Shown here: piece after piece, positions 1-8,310 of the stretch
How positions within the stretch are numbered: the first letter of the stretch is position 1
Layout: each line of letters opens with the position of its first letter
NCBI RefSeq assembly: GCF_003693445.1
Contig: NZ_RFAR01000039.1
Span: forward strand, 1-38,824
Direction: 5' to 3'
Length of the DNA stretch: 38,824 nt
Source of the DNA: Aquitalea palustris
Lineage (GTDB): Bacteria; Pseudomonadota; Gammaproteobacteria; Burkholderiales; Chromobacteriaceae
The notes under the pieces: model-generated
Told to the model about the DNA's origin: nothing
Databases searched by the model: none
The model's input: only the letters and a program-made list of their open reading frames with translations
Translations under genes and position numbers: made by a program

Positions 1-1196
1 ACTTCGTCGGCCACCACGGCAAAACCACGGCCCTGCTCGCCGGCGCGGGCGGCTTCGATGGCTGCATTCAGGGCCAGCAGATTGGTCTGGTTGGCGATTT
101 CCTTGATGACCGAGGTGACCGAGCCGATTTCCTCGGCTGATTTTTCCAGGACCAGAATGGCATCGCGCGTGGTCTGGAATTCTCCCATCACCTCGCGCGT
201 GACCTGGCGAGTCTGCTGCATCTTGTCCTCGCCCTGATCGGCCAGCTGGTTGGCGGTGCTGGCATGATCGGCGCCGCTGCGGGTGGTGATGGAGATCTCA
301 TTGACCGAGACCGACAGCTGTTCCAGTGCCGCCGCCACCCGGGTGATGCCAGCCAGCGTGTGTTCGCCGCGCTGCTGCAGTTGACTGGCCTCGGTATGGG
401 TAGCGGTGGCGGCCTGGCTGATATCGTGTGCCCCCACCACGACGTCGGCCAGTACGGCGCGGGTATTGATGCGCATGGTCTCCAGCATTTCCAGCATCTG
501 GCGCATGTCCTGGCAGCCCTGTTGTGCAATCGGCTCCTTGAAATTGCCTTCGGACAATCTGGCCAGGCCTTGCTGCGCCAGTTCCAGCGGCGCTGCCAGG
601 CGCTGGTAAATCAGCAGCGCAGCACCAATCAGCCAGATGATGCTGGCGCTGTTCAGAAAATGGCGCAGCATGCTTGGCGCCAGCATGTACTCCGTCAGCA
701 AGGCGATGATGGGCGGCAGCATGGCTAGCCACAACAGGGCCCGCATGCTCAGTGACTGCTGCTGGCGTGTGGCCGGAAAGCTGGCGCGCTTGGCACGCAC
801 ATCAGCATAGAGCTGTTCGGCCTGCTGGCATTGCTGTTTGTCCGGGGCGCTGCGTACCGACATATAGCCGGTGACCTGCCCGTTTTCGCGAATCGGGGTG
901 ACATAGGCATCCACCCAGTAAAAATCCCCCTGCTTGCTGCGGTTCTTGACCAGCCCGCGCCAGGGATGGCCGGCCTGGATGGTTTGCCACATGTCATCAA
1001 AGGCTTCTGGTGGCATGTCGGGGTGGCGTACCACATTGTGTTGCTGACCGATCAGTTCGCTTTCGCTGAAACCGCTGATATCGATAAACGCACGGTTGGC
1101 ATAGGTGATCACCCCCTTGAGGTCGGTCTTGGTGACGATGGGGCGCTGCGGATGCAGGAATAACTCGTGGTGGGTGACAGGCTGGTTGTTGCGCAT
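1..1196 (-). CDS. Aer-like PAS-domain methyl-accepting chemotaxis protein (C-terminus cut by window edge)
   Basis: Energy or redox taxis receptor that would signal through CheW/CheA at the inner membrane. About 398 codons are present. Residues 20-115 form a PAS domain with the hallmarks of E. coli Aer: VVRHPDMP at about 55-62 and PWRGLVKNR at about 78-86, the region that holds FAD in Aer. Two hydrophobic stretches follow at about 151-169 and 183-199, then a HAMP-like linker and the long helical signalling domain. The frame leaves the window inside the conserved hairpin tip ([20 protein letters not shown], then FAVVADEV), so the last part of the signalling domain lies outside. There is no large periplasmic ligand domain, as in Aer. 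The ATG at 1194-1196 matches the normal start of Aer-type PAS proteins. Chemoreceptor identity is certain; oxygen or redox sensing is inferred from the family. Confidence 0.93.
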   Translation of the reverse strand, partial: MRNNQPVTHHELFLHPQRPIVTKTDLKGVITYANRAFIDISGFSESELIGQQHNVVRHPDMPPEAFDDMWQTIQAGHPWRGLVKNRSKQGDFYWVDAYVTPIRENGQVTGYMSVRSAPDKQQCQQAEQLYADVRAKRASFPATRQQQSLSMRALLWLAMLPPIIALLTEYMLAPSMLRHFLNSASIIWLIGAALLIYQRLAAPLELAQQGLARLSEGNFKEPIAQQGCQDMRQMLEMLETMRINTRAVLADVVVGAHDISQAATATHTEASQLQQRGEHTLAGITRVAAALEQLSVSVNEISITTRSGADHASTANQLADQGEDKMQQTRQVTREVMGEFQTTRDAILVLEKSAEEIGSVTSVIKEIANQTNLLALNAAIEAARAGEQGRGFAVVADE

Positions 1197-1482
1197 GACG
1201 GGCTCCCTGAGCAATGTTTCCGTCCGGTGTGCTGCGCGGCGAAGATGGGCAAGACTAGGGCCGCAAACCGGCACCGGCCGGTATTGTCTCTTTAAGCGGT
1301 ATAGTCGAAAAATTCGAATGCCATATTTTTTCTTCGGCTATTGCTTGACTCTAGGCAAAGGGATGGCAGCTTGGCGCGGCCAGCAAGATCGCCGTGCTTA
1401 CCTGATGCAAGGCGCGCCGATGCCGATGGCACAAGGGGGGGCAGGGGGCCGCATGCGGTAGCAGCATTGTTGCCCGCTGCGG

Positions 1483-2397
1483 TTAGCCGACGCTGGCCAT
1501 GCGCTGGCTTACCTCTTGCAGTACCTGCTGCAACAGCTGGGCAAAGCTGTCGACCAGGGCGGAGGCGGGCCGGTGCAAGGGCCGCACCAGATGTACGCGG
1601 AAGGGCAGGGAAACTGCCAGCTTTCTGACCACCACGCCCTGGCTGGCGAATTCCAGCGCGGTGAGCGGATTGACCACGGCAATGCCTATGCCCTGCCGCA
1701 CCATGCTGCACACCGAGGCCGCGCTGTGGGTTTCCAGCACCAGTTGCCGCTGTACTTGTTGTTCGGCAAACAGGCTGTCCAGCTGCTGGCGGTAGATGTC
1801 GCTGGCCGACAGGCTGATGAAGGGCTGGCCGGTGAAATCGGCCAACGCCAGCACCGGCTTGTTGCATAGTGCGTGGCCGCTGGGTAGTACCGCGACTTCA
1901 TCGGCGCAGAACACCTGTTGCTGACTGGTGCCGGCAGGCTGGCGCTGGCTTTCGGTCAGGCCCAGATCATGGCGTTGTGCGGCCAGCCACTCTTCCAGCA
2001 GCGGCGATTCTTGCGGTGCAATATTCAGTCTGACCTTGGGATAGCGCGTCAGAAAACGCTGGCAGACCGTGGGCAGCACCGCCTGCGAGAACATGGGCAG
2101 GCAGGCAATGGACAACTGGCCATGGTCGAACTGGCGCAGTGCCTGCGCAGTGCTGACGATGCGTTCCAGGCCCAGATAGGAACGCTCGACTTCTTCGAAC
2201 AGCTGCAAGGCTTGCAGGGTGGGGCGCAGCCGGCCGCGCACGCGTTCGAACAGGGTGAGCCCGCTCAGTTGTTCCAGTCTGGCCAGTTCGCGGCTGACGG
2301 TGGGCTGCGAGCTGTTGAGCAAGGCTGCGGCTTCGGTGACGCTGCCGGTGGTCATGATGGCGTGGAAGATTTCCACATGGCGCAGGTTGAAGGACAT
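1483..2397 (-). CDS. lysR: LysR-type regulator, probable activator of lysA
   Basis: 304-residue LysR-family transcription factor. The N-terminal winged helix-turn-helix (about residues 1-62; SSQPTVSRELARLEQLSG is the recognition region) is followed by a linker helix and a periplasmic-binding-protein-like effector domain (about 90-295). The opening residues MSFNLRHVEIFHAIMTTGSV resemble E. coli LysR, the activator of lysA that responds to diaminopimelate and lysine. The gene is divergent from a diaminopimelate decarboxylase gene across a short AT-rich gap, the same arrangement as lysR-lysA in enterobacteria. Family assignment is firm; the target is inferred from sequence style and synteny. About 285 bp separate its stop from the chemoreceptor start. 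That gap holds a small palindrome (TCGAAAAATTCGA, 1305-1317) and nothing else I could assign. Confidence 0.92.
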   Translation of the reverse strand: MSFNLRHVEIFHAIMTTGSVTEAAALLNSSQPTVSRELARLEQLSGLTLFERVRGRLRPTLQALQLFEEVERSYLGLERIVSTAQALRQFDHGQLSIACLPMFSQAVLPTVCQRFLTRYPKVRLNIAPQESPLLEEWLAAQRHDLGLTESQRQPAGTSQQQVFCADEVAVLPSGHALCNKPVLALADFTGQPFISLSASDIYRQQLDSLFAEQQVQRQLVLETHSAASVCSMVRQGIGIAVVNPLTALEFASQGVVVRKLAVSLPFRVHLVRPLHRPASALVDSFAQLLQQVLQEVSQRMASVG

Positions 2398-2516
2398 GAC
2401 AGGGCTCGGTTTGCTCGGGGTAGGTCATATCATAAATGAAAGACCTTGTGATAAATTGATATTTTATTTTAGTCGCCCGCTGCGGCAGTATCATGGCCAT
2501 CATTGAATGGAATGCC
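2398..2516. promoter_or_regulatory. lysR-lysA divergent regulatory region
   Basis: AT-rich spacer between the divergent lysR and lysA starts, in sharp contrast to the GC-rich genes. It contains TATCA (2428-2432) and TGATA (2449-2453), which form an inverted repeat with a 16-bp spacer, and a second TGATA at 2457-2461. LysR-type activators usually bind dyads in such divergent gaps and activate the partner gene, so an operator here is expected. The exact dyad is my reading. No convincing -35/-10 pair for lysA could be picked by eye. Confidence 0.45.
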
Positions 2517-3752
2517 ATGAAAACTTTTGCCGCCCCCCAACTTGCCGCCCTGGCCGAACAATTCGGCGCCCCGCTGTGGGTATACGATGCTGCGGTGATT
2601 CGCGCCCGCATTGCCCAGCTCAAGCAGTTCGACGTCATCCGCTATGCACAGAAGGCCAATTCCAATACCCATATCCTGCGCCTGATGCGTGCGCAGGGTG
2701 TGATGGTGGATGCGGTGTCGCTGGGCGAGATCGAGCGTGCGCGCCAGGCGGGTTACGACCTGTCCTCCGCCGAGCCGTCCGAGGTGGTATTCACCGCCGA
2801 TGTGCTGGACCGCGCCACGCTGGAGCAGGTGGTGGCCGAGCGCATCGTGGTGAATGCGGGCAGCATCGACATGCTGCGTCAGCTGGGCGAACGCTCGCCG
2901 GGTCACCGGGTGTGGCTGCGCATCAACCCCGGTTTTGGCCATGGCCACAGCCACAAGACCAATACCGGTGGTGAAAACAGCAAGCACGGCATCTGGCATG
3001 CCGATCTGCAACAGGCACTGGCGGTGATCGCCGAGTTCGGCCTCAAGCTGGTGGGCATCCACATGCATATCGGCTCCGGGGTGGATTATGGCCATCTGCA
3101 GCAGGTATGCGGTGCCATGGTGGAGCTGGTGCGCAGCCTGGGGCAGGATATCGAGGCCATTTCGGCTGGTGGTGGCCTGTCCATTCCCTATCGCGATGGC
3201 GATAGCCGTATCGATACCGAGCATTATTTCCAGCTGTGGGACGCTGCTCGCAAGCAGGTGGAACAGCTGCTGGGCCATGCCGTGCGCCTGGAAATCGAGC
3301 CGGGCCGCTTCCTGGTGGCCGAGGCCGGTGCGCTGATTGCCGAAGTGCGTGCGGTCAAGGCCATGGGCAGCCGGCATTTTGTGCTGGTGGATGCCGGTTT
3401 CAACGACCTGATGCGCCCTTCGCTCTATGGCAGCTACCACGAAATTTCCGTGCTGGAGCGCAGCGGTCAGGAGAAAACCGGTCAGGTCGCTACCGTGGTG
3501 GCCGGCCCCTTGTGCGAGTCGGGTGATGTGTTTACCCAGCAGGAGGGCGGTGTGGTGGAAAGCCGTGACTTGCCGCCGGCGGTGGTGGGCGACTGGCTGG
3601 TGTTCCACGATGCCGGTGCCTACGGTGCCACCATGTCGTCCAATTACAATAGCCGTCCGCTGCTGGCCGAGGTATTGCTGGATGAGGCGGGGCCGCGACT
3701 GATCCGTCGCCGTCAGACCATGGCCGAGCTGCTGGCACTGGAAGCGCTGTAA
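2517..3752 (+). CDS. lysA: Diaminopimelate decarboxylase
   Basis: PLP-dependent decarboxylation of meso-2,6-diaminopimelate to L-lysine, the last step of lysine synthesis, in the cytosol. It is a fold-type III (alanine racemase-like) decarboxylase of 411 residues, similar to E. coli LysA along its whole length. Visible landmarks are the PLP lysine in YAQKANSN (Lys46 from this start), the HIGSG loop, the glycine-rich phosphate loop SAGGGLS, the EPGRFLV segment and the late CESGDVFTQ motif with the catalytic cysteine. Reading could also begin at the in-frame ATG at 2493, eight codons upstream. I prefer 2517 because the extra residues look unconserved and a weak GGA lies just before it. It is divergent from lysR and ends at a strong terminator. 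Confidence 0.96.
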   Translation: MKTFAAPQLAALAEQFGAPLWVYDAAVIRARIAQLKQFDVIRYAQKANSNTHILRLMRAQGVMVDAVSLGEIERARQAGYDLSSAEPSEVVFTADVLDRATLEQVVAERIVVNAGSIDMLRQLGERSPGHRVWLRINPGFGHGHSHKTNTGGENSKHGIWHADLQQALAVIAEFGLKLVGIHMHIGSGVDYGHLQQVCGAMVELVRSLGQDIEAISAGGGLSIPYRDGDSRIDTEHYFQLWDAARKQVEQLLGHAVRLEIEPGRFLVAEAGALIAEVRAVKAMGSRHFVLVDAGFNDLMRPSLYGSYHEISVLERSGQEKTGQVATVVAGPLCESGDVFTQQEGGVVESRDLPPAVVGDWLVFHDAGAYGATMSSNYNSRPLLAEVLLDEAGPRLIRRRQTMAELLALEAL

Positions 3753-3770
3753 GCGAGCGATCCTGGCAAA

Positions 3771-3797
3771 AAAGCCCGCCGTAACGGCGGGCTTTTT
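3771..3797. terminator. Bidirectional intrinsic terminator between lysA and the porin gene
   Basis: AAAGCCCGCC, a short GTAAC loop region and GGCGGGCTTTTT form a GC-rich hairpin with A-tract and T-tract flanks. It sits in the 67-bp gap between two convergent genes and can stop transcription from both sides. Confidence 0.9.
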
Positions 3798-3819
3798 CAT
3801 GTGCAGCTATTGAGCGCGC

Positions 3820-4935
3820 TCAGAACTCCTTGCGCAGCATCAGCCAGCTGGTGTTGGCATCCGGCTGCTCCAGTCCCAGTGCACGCTGGCCGCCAGCGTT
3901 TTGTCTGACCTGGCCATAGCCGGCTTGCAGCCAGCTGGTTTTGCTCAGGTAGTACTCGGTGCCGATGGCCCACTGATTGGCGCCCCAGTTCAGGCTCTGG
4001 CCATCTACCTTGACCTGGCGGCGGTGCGAATACACTGCCATCGGCTTGAAGTTGCCCATGCGGTAAGCGGCGCTCAGCGCATACACCTGGCTGGTGAGCT
4101 TGTTGTTGCCGGTCCGATTTATGCTGGTTTCCCAAATTCCCGGAATCTCGAAGTCGTCGCTATTGTCCAGATTCTTGTGGGCATTGCCGTACAGCGTGGT
4201 CTTTTGCAGGGTGGCGGCCAGTGACAGATTGTTGGCGTTGTAGCCGAATTCCAGTCGGTGTACGCCGCTATTGTTGCTGGCAATGCTGTTGAGCTTGGTC
4301 AGATAGGCGTAAGTGGCGAAGTAGCCCTTGTCGGCATAAGTCAGGCGCAAGCCCCAGGTGTCGCCGCTGCTCTTGCCATCCTGCTGCTTTTCGCCGGCAC
4401 CGTATTGCAGGCTGCCCTGTATACCGTACAGGCGCGGGCTGTCGTAGCGCAGGCTGTTCTTGGCGCGGCTGTCGCCGTAGTTGTTGCTGCCGAAGATATC
4501 GCGGGCTTCGTATAGCGGGTAGGCGATGCCGCCATTCACGTCACGACGCGGGCTGGCCATGATGTCGGTGGACTCGGTATCAGTCAGCACATCATCGATA
4601 AAGCCGGCGCGCAATTTGCCCCAGCCGCCCTCCAGCCCGACAAAGCTCATGCGGTTGGCCAGCTGGCCACTGCCGGTGCCGCTGACGGGCTGGCCATCCA
4701 CCGCCATGCCGGTTTCTACCTGCCAGATGGCCTGCAAGCCGTTACCCAGATCTTCACGGCCCTTGAAGCCGATCTTGCTGCCGTAGTCGTCGACGCCGGT
4801 GGTCTGGCGGTAGTGGGTATCGGTACTTTTTATGCTGTTGATGCCAACGCGCACGGAGCCGTATATGGAGACATCGGCCAGAGCGAGTGCGGGCAGGGTG
4901 CAGGCCAGGCCTGCTGCCAGAATGCGTGGGTTCAT
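3820..4935 (-). CDS. Outer-membrane porin (Gram-negative general porin family)
   Basis: 371-residue trimeric beta-barrel porin for diffusion of small hydrophilic solutes across the outer membrane. A signal peptide covers about residues 1-20 (cleavage after ALALA), and the mature protein opens with DVSIYGSVRVG, the usual first strand of betaproteobacterial porins. Family features include KIGFKGREDLGNGLQAIWQ near residue 55, a constriction-loop region around residues 120-140, alternating amphipathic strands, and a C-terminal phenylalanine (LRKEF) recognised by the BAM complex. It is a stand-alone gene that converges on lysA across a shared terminator and has a long upstream region. Substrate preference cannot be read from the sequence. 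Confidence 0.93.
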   Translation of the reverse strand: MNPRILAAGLACTLPALALADVSIYGSVRVGINSIKSTDTHYRQTTGVDDYGSKIGFKGREDLGNGLQAIWQVETGMAVDGQPVSGTGSGQLANRMSFVGLEGGWGKLRAGFIDDVLTDTESTDIMASPRRDVNGGIAYPLYEARDIFGSNNYGDSRAKNSLRYDSPRLYGIQGSLQYGAGEKQQDGKSSGDTWGLRLTYADKGYFATYAYLTKLNSIASNNSGVHRLEFGYNANNLSLAATLQKTTLYGNAHKNLDNSDDFEIPGIWETSINRTGNNKLTSQVYALSAAYRMGNFKPMAVYSHRRQVKVDGQSLNWGANQWAIGTEYYLSKTSWLQAGYGQVRQNAGGQRALGLEQPDANTSWLMLRKEF

Positions 4936-5293
4936 GGGTTTTCCTGATAATTGACGGGACTAGCCATTGCCGCAGTGGCGGAAGGCTGGGCGGGCTGAGT
5001 GTGCTAAGGCAGGCGAGTCAGCGTCAATGCATCAGGGCAGGGTGGGTCGTTAGTGATTATTTACGTGAATTTGCGTTTATTTTTACGTATTTTCTTTTAA
5101 TTGCAGGCAAGATGAGCGGCGCTATTGCCAGACCGGGCGGTGAGCTTGCGCGCTTGCTGTACTGAATGTCGGGGCAATACGGCGGGTCTGGCAGAGGGCC
5201 AGGACAAATAAGGGCAGTGTCTTGGCCAATTCATCCGGATGTAAGGGAAATTCAGGCCTCTGCCGGGAAGAGTCTGAACTGGGGAAAAATGTG
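4936..5293. promoter_or_regulatory. Long porin upstream region with phased TTTRCGT heptamers
   Basis: No gene is seen in this stretch. Between 5040 and 5100 it turns strongly AT-rich and carries TTTACGT (5060-5066), TTTGCGT (5070-5076) and TTTACGT (5082-5088). They lie 10 and 12 bp apart, about one helical turn each. The block is roughly 125-155 bp upstream of the porin start codon. Tandem half-sites at about 10-bp spacing are how OmpR-type response regulators bind porin promoters, so this is a candidate activator site. The regulator is not identified. The rest, about 5100-5290, shows nothing I can assign. Confidence 0.4.
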
Positions 5294-5318
5294 AAAACGC
5301 CTCCGGCTGGCGGAGGCG
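5294..5318 (-). terminator. Intrinsic terminator of the BON-domain gene
   Basis: Read on the minus strand, CGCCTCCG and CGGAGGCG pair around a 5-nt loop (stem 5298-5318), followed by TTTT and then a second T-rich stretch. It begins about 35 bp after the stop codon of the BON gene. Confidence 0.8.
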
Positions 5319-5353
5319 CTGGCTGCAGGCAAGGCCCGGATCGGGCCGCACAG

Positions 5354-5653
5354 TTACATATTCATATTGTTGATGACGAACTTGACGCCAGGCACCTTCT
5401 CGGCGATGACGCCAGCCTTGAACATCTGCTGGTCATCGGTCATCTTGCCGTCGATGGTCACTTCCTGCTTTTTGCTGACAACGTGCAGGTCCAGTGCTTT
5501 CAGTTCCGGATCGGCATCCAGAGCGTTCTTCACATTGGTGGCCAGCTGTTCGTCAGTGGGAACGGCATCTTCGGCGTGAGCCATGAGCGGGGCGAAGCCA
5601 ATGTTCAGGGCCAGGGTTGCCAACAGGGCGGAACGAGCGAAAAGGTGCTTCAT
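5354..5653 (-). CDS. Small periplasmic BON-domain protein
   Basis: 99-residue exported protein. A signal peptide spans about residues 1-27 (cleavage near AHA-ED). The rest is a single BON domain with the pattern TDEQLATNVKNALDADPEL, a central EVTIDGKM strand and the closing IAEKVPGVKFVINNMNM. BON domains in OsmY-like proteins are thought to bind membranes or envelope polymers and are often induced by osmotic or envelope stress. The start has a good Shine-Dalgarno (AAGGAGATAACC just upstream on the minus strand). It is a monocistronic gene with its own terminator. The precise role is unknown; OsmY carries two BON domains and this protein has one. Confidence 0.85.
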   Translation of the reverse strand: MKHLFARSALLATLALNIGFAPLMAHAEDAVPTDEQLATNVKNALDADPELKALDLHVVSKKQEVTIDGKMTDDQQMFKAGVIAEKVPGVKFVINNMNM

Positions 5654-5919
5654 GGTTATCTCCTTGCTTCAAGCAGCGTGATGGCCTGGCCGACCATTGC
5701 CATGGATCGCCAGTGGACTGTGTTGTGGCGACATGTTATCCAGCTTTGTTTGCAGTTTTGTTGCGACTCGATGAAATGGTGCATTTGGCGAACTCAGCTG
5801 TCGGGTCCGGGTCAGAGGCCAGTCCCGGCCGTGCAGTGCGGTGCCGCGCACGGTAACATGGCGGCTGGCTGCCACTAGCCTGTCACCAACCTGATATTTA
5901 ATTACGCAAGTTCCCGCCC

Positions 5920-7167
5920 ATGCTGAAACGATTGTTGTTGCTGCTGCCACTATTGTGGCTGGCAGCCTGTTCCACCACGCCTACCACGCCGCGTCCAGTT
6001 GATGGCGGCCTGCTGAGCCCGGCAGCCTTGCCGGCCTGGCAGCAGCAGAATATGGGTGACACCCTGGCGGCCTTGCAGCAAAGCTGCAGGGTGACGGCGC
6101 GCAAGCCGGGCTGGCAGACGATCTGTGCCGATGCTGCACGCATTCCCGCTGGTGATGGCGCACAGACGCGGCAGTTTTTTGAAAGCCGCTTCAATGCCTG
6201 GGCCGTACGCGATAGCAGCGGCAGCGGTGGCTTGATTACCGGCTATTACGAACCCCTGCTCAATGGCAGCCGCAGCCGTAGCGAGCGCACGCCATATCCG
6301 GTATATGGGGTGCCGGCCGACCTGCTGGTGCTGGATTACCCGTCTGCCCTGCATGGCCGCAGCGTGCTGGTGGCACGCAAGGCGGGTGGCAATCGTCTGC
6401 AGTTGCTGCCGGGCAAGAGTGAGGCCGCGCCGGGCGAGATCGAAATCCATCCGGCGGATTTTCCCGTCGACAGCCGCAGCAACAAGCTCAAGGGCCGGCT
6501 GGCGGGTAACCGTCTGCTGCCGTATTACACCCGGGCCGAGATAGCTCAGGGCAAGGGCGTGGCCAGCGCGCCGGTGCTGGCCTGGGTGGAAGACCCGGTG
6601 GAGCTGTTCTTCCTGCAGGTGCAGGGCTCGGGCCGTATTCAGCTGGAAGATGGCAGTTTCCTGCACGTCGGCTATGCCGAGCAGAATGGCTATGCCTATC
6701 AGTCGATAGGCAAATGGCTGGTGGAAAAACGCGAGCTGACGCTGTCTGCCGCCTCGATGCAGGGCATACAGGGCTGGATCAAGGCCAACCCCGGCCGGCA
6801 GCAGGAGCTGTTTGCGGTTAATCCCAGCTATGTCTTCTTCAAGACCCTGCCTGGCGGTGACAGCGGTCCGGCCGGTGCGCTGGGGGTACCGCTGACCGGT
6901 GGTTACAGCATCGCGGTCGACCCGCATTACATTCCGTTGGGCACGCCGGTTTATCTGGCCACCACCTGGCCGCTCAGCCAGCAGCCACTGACGCGGCTGG
7001 TGCATGCGCAGGATACTGGCAGCGCCATCCGCGGGGCGGTGCGTGCCGACCTGTTCTGGGGTTATGGCAGCGAGGCCGGCATGTATGCGGGCCGCATGAA
7101 ACAGAGTGGCAGCATGTGGATGCTGCTGCCCAAGGGCATGACGCCGTCGATGGCGGCCGCACCTTGA
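5920..7167 (+). CDS. mltA: Membrane-bound lytic murein transglycosylase A
   Basis: Outer-membrane lipoprotein that cleaves peptidoglycan glycan strands with formation of 1,6-anhydromuramic acid, for wall turnover and remodelling. 415 residues. The N-terminus is a lipoprotein signal with lipobox LAAC (Cys17). The MltA domain starts around LITGYYEPLL, near residue 110, and contains VQGSGRIQLEDGS. The C-terminal 3D domain contains AQDTGSAIRGAVRADLFWG, including the Asp proposed as catalytic in this family, and closes with SGSMWMLLPKG. Family length and domain order are normal. The RND adaptor gene begins 24 bp downstream, so the genes may be cotranscribed, though no functional tie is known. Confidence 0.95.
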   Translation: MLKRLLLLLPLLWLAACSTTPTTPRPVDGGLLSPAALPAWQQQNMGDTLAALQQSCRVTARKPGWQTICADAARIPAGDGAQTRQFFESRFNAWAVRDSSGSGGLITGYYEPLLNGSRSRSERTPYPVYGVPADLLVLDYPSALHGRSVLVARKAGGNRLQLLPGKSEAAPGEIEIHPADFPVDSRSNKLKGRLAGNRLLPYYTRAEIAQGKGVASAPVLAWVEDPVELFFLQVQGSGRIQLEDGSFLHVGYAEQNGYAYQSIGKWLVEKRELTLSAASMQGIQGWIKANPGRQQELFAVNPSYVFFKTLPGGDSGPAGALGVPLTGGYSIAVDPHYIPLGTPVYLATTWPLSQQPLTRLVHAQDTGSAIRGAVRADLFWGYGSEAGMYAGRMKQSGSMWMLLPKGMTPSMAAAP

Positions 7168-7191
7168 CATGAACACGGACGACAAGAACGG

Positions 7192-8301
7192 ATGAAAGCA
7201 AGCTGGCTGGGATGGGGAATGCTGTTGGCACTGCTGGCCGGGTGTGGCAAGCACGAGGAGGAGGCGGCCAGCGGCAAGACGGCGGCCTCCGCCGCCGTGG
7301 CGGGCGCACGCGAACTGGCGCGTGCTGATGTCGAGGTGGCGCAGCTGTCGAGCTTGCGTGATGCCCTGCCGTTTACCGGCACGCTGGCCGCGCTGAAAAG
7401 TAGCAGCATTGCCGCCGAGGTGGAGGCCAGAGTCAAGGATGTGCTGGTGCGCGAGGGGGAGTCCGTGCGGCAGGGGCAGGAGCTGGCGCGGCTGGATTCC
7501 GAGTCGCTGGACCAGTCGGTCAGCGAGCAGCAGGCCCAGCTGGCCGGCAACCAGTCGCGGCTGAAGCTGGCGCGCATCAAGCTGGACAAGCAGCACGAGC
7601 TGCTGCAAAAAGGTTTTATTTCCCAGCTGGCCTATGACGAGGCCGAGAGCGAATTTACCGTGCGCCAGGGCGAATTGCAGGCGCAGATCAGCCAGCTGGC
7701 CCGGGCAAGACGGCTGCAGGCCGATAGCGTGGTGCGTGCACCGATTGCCGGCGTGGTTTATGAGCGCAAGATCAACCCTGGTGAAATCGCTGCCAAGAAT
7801 GCCCGCTTGTTTTCCATTGCCGACCTCAGCGTGCTGGAATTGAGTGCAACAGTGCCGGCGCAATGGATAGGCCGCATCCAGCCTGGCCAGCAGGCGCGCT
7901 TCAATGTGGAAGGCCTGCCGGATGAATTGAGCGGTGCCGTGGTGCGCGTCAATCCGGTGGCGCAAAGCGGCACCCGCAGTTTTCTGATTTATATCCGCGT
8001 CGACAACCGTGACGGCCGGCTCAAGGCCGGGCAGTTTGCCAAGGGCGGCGTGGTATTGCGCCAGCTGGAAGGGCAGGTCGTGCTGCCGCAGACTGCAGTG
8101 CAGGACTTGCAGGGCAAGCCCTGGGTCATGCTGGTGGAGCAGGGCCGGCTGCAGCGGCGGCCGGTGCAGGTGCTGCTATGGTCGCAGACCGAACGCAAGG
8201 TGGCGCTGCAGGGGGTGAAGCCCGGCCAGCTGGTCCTGTCCGCTGCACTGCTGGGGGTGGCGGCCGGCGATGCCGTGAGCCTGCCGACCGGCCTCAAGTA
8301 A
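7192..8301 (+). CDS. RND efflux periplasmic adaptor (HlyD/AcrA-type, lipoprotein)
   Basis: 369-residue membrane-fusion protein that links an inner-membrane RND pump to an outer-membrane channel. It has a lipoprotein signal with lipobox LLAGC (Cys18), so it should be anchored in the inner membrane. The order is beta-barrel and lipoyl half (LPFTGTLAALKSSSIAAEVE; VLVREGESVRQGQELARLD), a short alpha-hairpin (about 100-170, rich in Gln, Leu and Lys), the second lipoyl half (SVVRAPIAGVVYERKINPGE) and a C-terminal membrane-proximal domain. The short hairpin resembles MdtA/MexH-like adaptors of drug pumps. The pump gene starts 9 bp downstream, so translation is probably coupled. Substrate unknown. 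Confidence 0.93.
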   Translation: MKASWLGWGMLLALLAGCGKHEEEAASGKTAASAAVAGARELARADVEVAQLSSLRDALPFTGTLAALKSSSIAAEVEARVKDVLVREGESVRQGQELARLDSESLDQSVSEQQAQLAGNQSRLKLARIKLDKQHELLQKGFISQLAYDEAESEFTVRQGELQAQISQLARARRLQADSVVRAPIAGVVYERKINPGEIAAKNARLFSIADLSVLELSATVPAQWIGRIQPGQQARFNVEGLPDELSGAVVRVNPVAQSGTRSFLIYIRVDNRDGRLKAGQFAKGGVVLRQLEGQVVLPQTAVQDLQGKPWVMLVEQGRLQRRPVQVLLWSQTERKVALQGVKPGQLVLSAALLGVAAGDAVSLPTGLK

Positions 8302-8310
8302 GGAGCTGCC

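Noticed and set aside
1305-1317. TCGAAAAATTCGA palindrome in the gap before lysR
   Set aside because: Short and in an AT-rich stretch; no link to a promoter or a known binding site.
2469-3800. Long open frame antisense to lysA (about 443 codons)
   Set aside because: It is the complementary reading of a well-conserved lysA in a GC-rich genome; its protein is His/Gln/Gly-rich with no family features.
5950-7965. Very long open frame antisense to mltA and the RND adaptor
   Set aside because: Antisense to two clear genes across their boundary, with low-complexity composition; a GC-content artefact.
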